From contig NAOQ01000477.1 in NCBI GenBank assembly GCA_002751075.1, positions 1 to 30,598 on the forward strand: 30,598 bases of DNA, written 5' to 3'. A model generated the notes under the pieces. That model was not told where the DNA came from and did not search any database. It saw nothing but the letters and a program-made list of their open reading frames with translations. The DNA comes from Ichthyophonus hoferi. Its lineage: Eukaryota; Opisthokonta; Ichthyosporea; Ichthyophonida; Ichthyophonidae. The position numbers and the translations under genes are program-made. Positions 22,178 through 30,598 of this stretch are shown here, piece after piece (position 1 is the stretch's first letter; each line of letters begins with the position of its first letter).

Positions 22178-25100
22178 CTATTTGGAAGCAAAGCTAACAC
22201 CCTTATCAATACTCTTCTTAAGCTCGGGTATCATCCGTTCCATCAACTTAGTCTCATATGCAGTCATAACAGGTAGCCCCATGTTGTGCTCAATACCGTT
22301 GGGCTGTGGGTGGAAAGGATATTAATGATTAGTTATATATGTGCATATGTGCATGTGATGGGGAGAGGGGGAGAGGGGGTGGTGGGGGGGTCAGAATGTA
22401 ATGATAAACTGTTAGGTAACCGTGTGATAGGTAAAGTAAAGTAAAATGAAGGTATATCAATTCATTATATGTCTGGTAATGGTGTCAATGACTAGTTATG
22501 TGTATCTTTACGTACATGGAGAAGATAAGATAATGATGTGTTAACTTAACTAATCAATTACTTGATAATTAATTTTATTGGAGAATATAATAATTATGGT
22601 TAGTGAGGCATGTTCTCTCATACAAAACGAGAGTGGATATTACTCCTAATGATCTGTATTGTTGCTATATTGTGGATATATGTATAAAACATATTGGGAA
22701 TAAGATAGATACGGGCGTACATAATAAAAGATCTTTAGTGTAGGATTGCTTCTTATAATTTTCTTACTTTTGAAACGCGTAATTTCTAGGTTTAGTTATG
22801 TGTTCTACTAAGATGTTGTTATAAAACCAGTAGGCCAATAAAATTAATAATAAACCATTAAAATGATGTGGGTCGATAGCAAATGGATGATAAAAATGAT
22901 ACAATTAATAACATAAGGAAGAAGATAATGACATGGGCGTATAAACGAGAAAGGGACACCTACCCCTAAGACAACCTCTGTGGCAAAGAAAGGGAGAGTA
23001 GTGACATCGCTCTCCACGAAGGCACAGGCGACATTGCGATCTCCAGCCAATCCCCTCAACACAGACTCGGTGAAGAGAGCACCAGCATAGGCCATGCTAA
23101 GGGTGGCAGATCTGTGGACAAGGTAGTGTAAATATGTATGCAAGGATATATATATATATATAGTGGCCCTATCCTAAGTGCTTTATCTCTATTAATTATT
23201 TGGGTACTATATGGGACCATGTATAACCTTTTTGGCTAATTGTTTTAAAATATAGTATGTATGGTATGTATTATATATATAATATTTATGGTGTATAGTA
23301 TGTATAGTGTATAGTATGGAGAGTATATGTAGTATGTATTGTATGTATGGTGTATAATATTTATGGCGTATACTATTTAGGGAGTAGGTATGCATGGTAT
23401 ATATGGTATGGTGTGGGTTAGTAACTTACCCACGGCCTGCCTTAGCCTCAACTACCTCAGTTCCAGCATTCTGAATATGGGGGACAAGCTCCTCAATCTC
23501 AGACTGGGTGAACTCTATCTTGGGAACACTCTGTATAGATAAGTGATATATATTTGGTTAATTAACAATGCTTTGGTTTTATAGGCTAGTTGCTTAATAC
23601 TTGGATCGTGTAGGTTGGGTTACTAGTGTATGGTATATTTCACATGTATGATATATTAGACTACATCCCATTGCAAAGGAAAGAGAAAGCGGGGAGTAGG
23701 CACCCTGATGGTATAGATACGGAATATTATAAAGGATAACGATGGGATGCGGATGTATGTATGTTAGCAATGAAGAGAGTAATAATAGGGTATGATAGAC
23801 AAAGTACCTGTGAGAGAATAGGTAGAATAGTGGCACCGGCATGTCCACCAATCACAGGGATGGAAACCTTCTCAGGGTTCAATCCCTTCATGTTTCCAAC
23901 AAAGCGATTGGCGCGTACAACATCAAGTGTGGTTACACCAAATAGCCTGGTAATTAGGAAAATGCCATTAGTGAATAGTGGAAGGCACATGTTATTATTG
24001 CTATTTCTACTGTGATTACTATTAGTAGAATATTTTTAATCAAATGAAAAAGATTTGTATATATATGCGTGTATGTAAACTTAAAGAATGAGAAGGAATA
24101 AAATACTGTATAGAAATAATCATACAAAGTTATTCGCTACAAGTCGCGTTTCTAAACTAGCCCCAGCATGGTCTCTCATTAGTCTTACACCAATGTAAAT
24201 TTAGTAATTAATAAATAAACAGATAAAAAAATAGTTTGGATAAACAAAATGAAACAATTGGTGGAATTGTCCATGTAAAACAGTAACTACATAATGCAGA
24301 CCCAGGCACGAGGTGGGTTTTAAAAATAATAAAAACATTACATATGACATAGTACATACTTTTTCTTGTTGTAAACGCCAAACTTCTTCAAGACCTCAGC
24401 CGCCAAAGGGACAGTAGAGTTAACAGGGTTGGAGATGATAGTGACAGCTGCATCAGGACAATGCCTAAGGGAGGAGAGACATGGGAAGAGGAAAAAGGAA
24501 GAGTAAGAATGCCGCACAGGAGAATTCAATGATAAATGTAATATTATAAAACAGTCAATGATCGGTCGGTCGGTTTATACTAAACAATCCTCTTCTTCTT
24601 TTTTTATACTAACTGTTCTTAACCTCTGTGCCTTTACCTAAAGTCAGTGTAGATGTTTGTTATTCTTCGGAGTTCTTCTCTCTTTATCTTGTTGCAGTTA
24701 ACCTCCCATGTCATCTCCTTTCAAACCTTTCCATTAATTTGTTTATTATTCTATTAAATAATGTATCTACTATTCTATTTACAAATTAATTACCCTATCA
24801 GATAATGTATCAACTGTTATATAGCTTCTCTGATATCTTTTAATTCCTTCCCTTTCCGTTGTTTTAAGAATCTATTCAATGCAACAAGAAATTAAATCTA
24901 TTTTTAATAATCCAATTCTTAAAGAATTAATCAGATCAGGAAGAGTATGCCCAGTTAATACACTTATATACCAATAGTATGGCAATGTAGATCATGGAGT
25001 CGTTCTCCATGATAATCATTCAATTTTAAATACAAATTGTAAAATAAATTATATGCATGACTGCATGCATGTATGTATTTATGTATGCATATATGTATAT

Positions 25101-27211
25101 ATGTTCAAAATAATAACAAACATGTGGAACTCTAGCATAACAAATAAGCAGAATATGTATATACAATGAAAATCTTTTAATGGGTTGTGTGATGATATAT
25201 GCAGCCTAAGAATCCAACAAAAAGGCAGTATAAGAGCTTTAAAAAAATATTAAAATATTAAAAAGTAAAATATAACCGGTGTTCGACTATTATCTTGTTA
25301 AAAACAAAAAAAAAGAGAAAGCTGAGAATACACATTGAATATGGTATGTTAATAATATAATAATAATGTACTAATAATGATAATAGCAAACTAAAATAAA
25401 AGAATACGGTACACAGCAAAACACAACAGCATGTATGTATACATAGTAGCAATACTCACTTGGCAATGCCTTCCATGAGGGTCTTGACAATGCCCGCGTT
25501 GATGTTAAAGAGATCATCACGTGTCATACCAGGCTTGCGAGGTACACCAGCGGGAATAACAACTACATCACATCCCTCCAAAGCGTCAGCAAGCTCAGTA
25601 GGACCAGTGTGACCTGTAACCTATAGAATCAATAGTGTTAATGAAATTTATTCAATTGCTGTACTCTAGAAATGCTGGGTGAATGGTTGGGGTAGAAGGA
25701 GTTAGAAAAAAGATTCAAATAGAAAATAGAATGACGAGAGAGATATAAATTTGGAACCTGGGGGTAATTTAACCTTGGGATTGGATTTATCCAATAAAAA
25801 TAATTGATTTCAAATCAAAAGCAACTCTACGTGATACTCACGCTGGAACATAACATAGCTGAACAACAAATATGTAAGTGTTATGTAGTGTGAACGGTAT
25901 ATAATATGTAAGTCCACGATTGCGGGGCAGAATTTCTTGTCTGTTTAACATGAAAAGAAACAATGATATATTAAATATAAATGATATATATATATATATA
26001 CCGGTTGAATTGGCTATTCATCTCAGTCTTTCAACTTTTTATATTAATAATATATCCACTAGCGAAAAACATAGTTGCTTGGGAAATAAAATGGTTAAAA
26101 TTTAATATATATTTATATAAAACAATGGTTTATAATGCAAAGAAGTTAAAAATATATACATTGTAATTAAATTAAAAAGAATGTGTATGCCCAATAAATA
26201 GAAGACAATTGGGTACAAATAGCACGTCTTGGTGAATAGAAGAAAGACATCCAAGATGAGACATATATAAGGAGGTGGGGTGGGGTGGGGTGGGAGTACC
26301 ATAAGGTCGGCGTTTATGTGGCTAAGATCAGCGGTGACTCCAGGGGTGTTAACAACATCGTAGAGAGATAGGTGAGTCACATGCTTAGACTGTGACATGA
26401 GCAGACTTAGTGGCTGGCCAATTCCACCGGCAGCTCCAAGCACGGCAACCTGTCAAAAAGGAAAAGGTTAGTTGTTGATATACCTACCTAAGACACTACA
26501 ACACGAATAATCATTGTAAAGCATATAATCCCAGCAAAAAAAAAAAAAAAAAAAATGTCAACTTTAAAGAAAATATGTATGTATCTGTTTGATTACAATA
26601 TTACTATACCATTGTAAAAAAGGAAAAGGTTGGTTTTTGATACACCTACCTAGGACACTATAATACGAATAAACATTGTGAAGCATATAGTCTCAGCAAA
26701 AAAAAAAAAAAAAGTCAGCTGAAAAGAAGATATGTATGCTTCATTACAGCCCTACCATACTATGGTACTAGTAAAAGAACAGTCCTTTAAGTCCAACCAC
26801 AGATTACTCTATATATATCCCAATCCTAACTCCAACCAGCGACAGAATTAGGTATAACTCGCTCGATAGTCCATGTATCCACTTGTAAATTATGTGCAAG
26901 AATTTGTAACATACATGTTTAGAAGAGATACTGCATATAGCATATATAATATGACCGATTATAGTTGAAAATTTGTTTTAAACTCGGATTTCTGAAGATT
27001 TGCAGTAGGTTTGTTCAACAAACAGGCCAAAAAAACCAACGCTCTTAGATTTATAGTCATAATACACCTACAGGTTAGGAAAGTATACTCAAGGGAAAAT
27101 AACCATAATACGTTGGCTTACCTTGGCAAAAGTCTGACAGGAAGAAGAGAAGGCGCGAGCGCCAAGCACCTTCGCGGCCGGACGAGATGCGGTAACTAGA
27201 AAACCAACCAT
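22178..27211 (-). CDS. MDH2: Mitochondrial malate dehydrogenase, 8 exons
   Basis: NAD-dependent malate dehydrogenase interconverts malate and oxaloacetate in the mitochondrial matrix (TCA cycle, malate-aspartate shuttle). Exons in transcript order: 27211-27122, 26449-26300, 25620-25460, 24464-24360, 23946-23808, 23530-23430, 23111-22964, 22303-22178; 1020 nt, 339 aa (human 338), in phase throughout. Exon 1 encodes exactly the 30-residue presequence, rich in Arg/Lys/Ser/Ala without acidic residues, as expected for mitochondrial import. Exon 2 starts at the [13 protein letters not shown] nucleotide-binding strand. Visible catalytic residues are Arg108 and Arg114 in [11 protein letters not shown], Asp177 and Arg180 in TTLDVVRAN, and His204 in IGGHAG; NPVNST is also present. 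The codons are more GC-rich than in neighbouring genes, consistent with high expression. Nothing is broken or missing. Confidence 0.97.
22360..22390 (+). other. G-quadruplex-capable tract in MDH2 intron 7
   Basis: Four G runs lie at 22360-22363, 22367-22371, 22375-22379 and 22384-22390, with 3- to 4-base gaps. They are on the + strand, the template for MDH2, so the transcript carries a C-rich tract about 55-85 nt upstream of the exon 8 acceptor. Confidence 0.75.
23246..23412 (+). repeat. Imperfect GGTATGTAT-type satellite in an MDH2 intron
   Basis: Variants of GTATGTAT, GGTGTATA and AGTATGTA repeat across the intron between exons 6 and 7. In MDH2 sense the array reads like the ACATATACC array of CDK10 intron 11. 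Confidence 0.75.
24465..25459 (-). other. MDH2 intron 3, AT-rich
   Basis: About 1 kb between a GTGAGT donor and an acceptor ending CCCTTAG. It contains a small GGTC run near 24562-24573 and a TGCATG/TATG tract at 25047-25102. No nested gene was seen. Confidence 0.75.
26277..26294 (+). other. G-quadruplex-capable GGGGT array beside the MDH2 exon 2 donor
   Basis: G runs at 26277-26280, 26282-26285, 26287-26290 and 26292-26294 are separated by single T bases. This is the tightest canonical G4 pattern. It is on the template strand of MDH2 and begins only about 6 bases into intron 2. Confidence 0.85.
26451..26766 (-). repeat. Tandem duplication with A/T tracts in MDH2 intron 1
   Basis: Unit A (26451-26612) and unit B (26613 to about 26766) share a GGAAAAGGTT block, a CCTACCTA block, a CATATA block and then a homopolymer of 15-20 A. 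Unit A directly abuts the acceptor of MDH2 exon 2, so the duplicated piece includes its polypyrimidine tract, though the AG is not kept in unit B. Confidence 0.85.
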
Positions 27212-27213
27212 TA

Positions 27214-27721
27214 CTAAAACTAAAATATAGCAATTTTGATCTTCCGAATTGCTTGATTTTTTATTATAAACTTATGGTGCGTTATACTATTGCATGAGAA
27301 TAATTGCTAATATACATCCGTGATTATATTGGTGGCTCACTTGAGTATATTGCCTTTTTAAAAATTATAACAATGCATATATGTTATTTTAACCAATGAA
27401 TTTATTGAGTATAATACTCATATATCCGACTATACTTATTAGGCTTATTTATTGGCTGATAAATTTAAATCAATAAATACACTTGCGTATCCGATTCGAA
27501 AAGAAAACAATATATACTCGATGCAGTAACTAAAGAGTAGATAAATAAAAAGATAAATAAATTACTGGTATTATAACGCAACACAACTATATATATATTT
27601 ATATGTATATATATTTAATATTAGAAAATTAATTATGATTTTAAATTAAATTATTTAAAAAGAAATGAGTCATATTTACCTCCATCATTAGGCACAAATA
27701 GCCTGATACGGTATAATCCAT
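27214..27721 (-). promoter_or_regulatory. Possible 5' UTR exon and short uORF of MDH2
   Basis: An acceptor-like TTTTAG ends at 27214, two bases before the MDH2 ATG. A donor-like GAG|GTAAAT sits at 27680/27679. Splicing them would place a 14-codon uORF (ATG at 27721-27719) so that its TAA overlaps the MDH2 start as TAATG. The upstream exon has no other reading frame with an ATG that joins MDH2. This is inferred from splice signals only. Confidence 0.35.
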
Positions 27722-28756
27722 CGTCTAATCCTCTTTCCCCCGATTGATTCCCCGATCGAGCATATTTTAAGAGATTGTGTGTGAACTTTTAACCAGTACT
27801 CAGTACTCAGTCAAGTATTTTGACCAATTGCTTATGCTTATGGCTCTGATCAACCCAGATAGACGTAAAAGGTATTATTCGTAGTCTTTTATAATTAGTT
27901 TAAAGTTACTATGGTAAGACCAATTGCCAATTATAAAATGTGAATAAGTAAATAAATACATGTATAAGTGAAAGCTTAAAACATATAACGTAAACACATG
28001 ATTGGTAATTGGTCTACTCATGCATAAAAAGTTGAGTCCTACTATATTTTCCGGAGGAAAAAAAAGAAAGAAAAAGAAAAAAGAAAAAAAAAGTGAAAAG
28101 TATTGTTTTGATACTTGTTAATTTGCTCGATAGGTCTTTGTGAATATTAATATTAATATTATCAGCAGTGACTCTAATGCATTCAATTACCAGGGGAAGA
28201 CTTGTAATAGATTGAAAATAAGCAATGCAAAAATATGAATAGAAAGATAATAGACATCATAGCAAGTAGGAATGGGAAAGTAAGAGCCGTATAAAAAAAG
28301 ATTTAGCTATATTTGATATGCATGTCATCATATTTCGTATTAAGTGCCCATGACCAATTTTGGTATATAATTCCCCCTGTATAATTGAAGACAATGCTTT
28401 GTTTGGTGAGTATCCCAATAAGCTCCTGGTAACTAACCCAAAATAGAAATGTTTAATAATCGGCTAATAGATAGTATACAAGAAATATGGAACCAAATAG
28501 CTTTTTTTTGCGAGATAGTACGGAAACAAGAAAACATGCTTTCTCCCTATCTGACTACCCGTCTGTGTGCCAGGCTATCTAGCGTTTCATTCAAGTTTGA
28601 GTGTGTATCTCAAGATTTGTGCATTGAACAAATGGCACGACGAGTATTCCAGATAAAGGTATTGCTTAAATCGGTAGCTGTTGATTAGTCAAAATGATTG
28701 CCATTGATATTGTGCCTAAATAATGCCAAGGCTCGCCAGAGACTAGCCTTTTTACT

Positions 28757-28876
28757 TTCACAATAAGAATTCTAATCTGCAAAATAGGAATGCTAATCTT
28801 CGAAATAGGAATTTTATTTAATCTTTCAAATATGAATTTTAAATTTCTATGTGAATTTTAAACTTCCATATGAGAA
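28757..28876 (+). repeat. Degenerate tandem repeat, about 20-25 bp unit
   Basis: Five to six units share the pattern ATANGAATTNTAATCTTNNAA. The early ones read AATAGGAATGCTAATCTTCG, and later ones drift to TGAATTTTAAACTTCC. The array is old or poorly constrained. Confidence 0.6.
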
Positions 28877-30098
28877 TCATCAAAATATTCAATAAAAACC
28901 TAAAACGCATAAGATAAATTTTTAGCTTTTAAAAGATAAAATTAAACTATATAACAATTCAATTAATATAAATTAAAATTAATCATTAGTCGTCCTCGGG
29001 TAAAGGGTAAAGCTCTAGTTAGCTGCTTTGGAATCTTTCTCTGTTGATCAATAGATATAGAAAAATTAGCTTCTTACTTGACAATTTATTGCATGTGTAA
29101 TAACTGTGATCTAATTGTGGCTGCGTCTATATAGTTATGGAATTACTATTATCCGAAGAATCAACACCCGACTTAACTAGTTGATCTTCTAGTGAAGGGA
29201 AACTAGGTTATATTATTAATATATAAAAATCTTGGTGATAGGCCAATTATTATCTAAGGAAAATTGAATCGATTTTATTCTTTAAATCGACTTAGATATC
29301 ATAACTTAGAGTTATAAGAACAATTACGCAATTACGCAGTCATACTTCCTTTCTTGTGTAAAATAAAATAGATAATTTTATATACATCATATAATATTCT
29401 TTACTAAACCAGATAAGATGTCCACATGTTAATGGAAAAACTTGATAACAGCATATTTTAATAATGGTGTCTTATCTGTAACCTTGGTAGTTTTTAAGTA
29501 TTTGATTGTTTCGTATCTCTGACATCACAGCCAGAAAACCCAATTTAAAAGTTCTGAAGCAATTTTATCTGTGAATTGAAGCACGCTATAATTCCACATT
29601 TTTTTAAGCTTCTAAATATAAAAAAACCCATATAATAGCATACTATATGGGGTATAGTCAAGAGCCATTTAAAGTATACGTTGCACGCGTTCATTTTTAA
29701 AATCGTTTAATGATATTTGGTAATCAGATTTCTGATAACAACCACTTTTTGCAATCGATTCAATGCTAATTAATTGCATAACGTTTTTTTATTGCGGAAT
29801 GTTTTTAATATGGTAAATTGATTTGTCAATGCATATTATGTGAGCAGTTAAACCAATGAGGTAGTTGGCTAAAGAGTCATTGGTAAGGATATATTGGAAT
29901 TGGATTGTCAGGATAAGATAGGAAAGATCAAAAGATCAAAAACAACAACAAAAAAAAATACTGGTTTCAGTCGTCAAAAAATGACTGTTCTCAGTCGTCA
30001 GTAACTTACTGTTTAATTTATGTGTTTTATGTTTTGCTTTATATTGTGACCATTGTTGTCAAAGAGGTTGAATGTTATAATAGATAATCCAGATTAGA

Positions 30099-30140
30099 CA
30101 TGAAAATCATCCTTTAACCCTTTTATTTAAGATTTTCATG
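30099..30140. repeat. Perfect 10-bp inverted repeat with 22-bp loop
   Basis: CATGAAAATC at 30099-30108 pairs with GATTTTCATG at 30131-30140. It lies about 40 bp before copy 2 of the dispersed repeat and could be an element edge or a chance hairpin. Confidence 0.6.
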
Positions 30141-30179
30141 CCCTATATTATAGAGATATCACTAACATGTAGGTGCTCC

Positions 30180-30455
30180 TGGTCAAATATAGCTAAGTAT
30201 ACAACATAAGTAAAGTAACTATATTTATATATGTATAATTATCTAGTTCAATAATACTGGGTTCAGAAGTATTTTAGATATGAAATGCCATATTTAGGAA
30301 GTATAAGAAGGTTCTGTCTGAGACAAATTGGGGACTTTTGATTATATAGTGACACCGAAAAAAGGCTATATCGTTTTATCCTAAACTCTCTGTTTACAAT
30401 AGTCGGCTGCCACTCTGAACATGGTTAAGCTAAGTACTACACAAGCTGAAATCGA
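30180..30455 (+). repeat. Dispersed repeat, copy 2 (pair with 228-505)
   Basis: Same orientation and block order as copy 1: TCAAATATAGCTA, then GAGACAAATTGGGGACTT, then CAATAGTCGGCTGCCA, CTGAACATGG, AGTACTACA and GCTGAAA. Identity is high in the core and falls toward the edges. The family is unknown. Confidence 0.75.
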
Positions 30456-30598
30456 CATTTTCTGATCATGAACGTTGCCATGTTGACCATAATATGGTTA
30501 CTATGCGTTAATCCTTACATGGGTAGAGGAATGCTGCCGGTCGAGTCATAGATTTTAACAGGCCTTAATTGTTGGTGCCAAGAATGACACAACATTTC

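Larger units (their letters stand above)
27722..30598. other. Region upstream of MDH2 with no recognised gene
   Basis: This region is AT-rich. A 79-codon open frame at 28449-28688 (+) has no recognisable motif, and its flanks lack convincing splice sites. CCAAT words lie near 27823 and 27920 on the promoter side of MDH2. A polypurine run (28052-28100), degenerate tandem repeats, an inverted repeat and copy 2 of the dispersed repeat are also present. Confidence 0.6.

Noticed and set aside
26536-26713. Poly-A tracts as SINE or processed-transcript tails
   Set aside because: Both belong to a local tandem duplication within the intron. No target-site duplication or element body was recognised.
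28449-28688. 79-codon open frame upstream of MDH2
   Set aside because: It shows no recognisable motif or splice partners. It could be an unrecognised exon, but nothing supports that.

Overview
The window looks like a compact, AT-rich animal genome. It holds four complete spliced protein-coding genes with GT-AG introns, mostly about 0.1-1.1 kb long. INTS14 and CDK10 are animal-type genes. The short introns, short intergenic gaps and abundant TA/TG microsatellites suggest an early-branching metazoan, most likely a sponge of the Amphimedon type; that placement is inference. I found no prokaryotic operon, CRISPR array, rRNA, tRNA or recognisable transposase or reverse transcriptase.

The genes alternate in strand. 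INTS14 (Integrator subunit 14) is on + from 1714 to 7325 with 11 coding exons. A class V PLP-fold aminotransferase-like protein is on - from 12304 to 8103 with 4 exons. CDK10 is on + from 13491 to about 20287 with 12 firm exons and one tentative one. Mitochondrial malate dehydrogenase MDH2 is on - from 27211 to 22178 with 8 exons. The first two genes converge, the middle two diverge from a 1.2 kb shared promoter region, and the last two converge. All exon chains were built by hand. Reading phase is kept through every junction, giving about 456, 702, 380 and 339 residues.

The genes do not form a pathway: RNA 3'-end processing, an apparent pseudoenzyme, a cyclin-dependent kinase and the TCA cycle. 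The most interesting result is the second gene. It keeps a full-length class V aminotransferase fold, yet the Schiff-base lysine, the ring-stacking histidine motif and the cysteine-rich active-site loop are all replaced, so it is probably a conserved non-enzyme. INTS14 also appears to have lost its metal-binding (MIDAS) residues.

Non-coding structure includes a diverged direct repeat of about 270 bp near both ends of the window, two G-quadruplex-capable tracts on the template strand of MDH2 introns, four CACGTG boxes in 235 bp of a CDK10 intron, a hexamer satellite, a tandem duplication abutting a splice acceptor, a possible MDH2 uORF ending in TAATG, and many CCAAT motifs. The outer parts (1-1713 and 27.7-30.6 kb) hold no gene that I can recognise.
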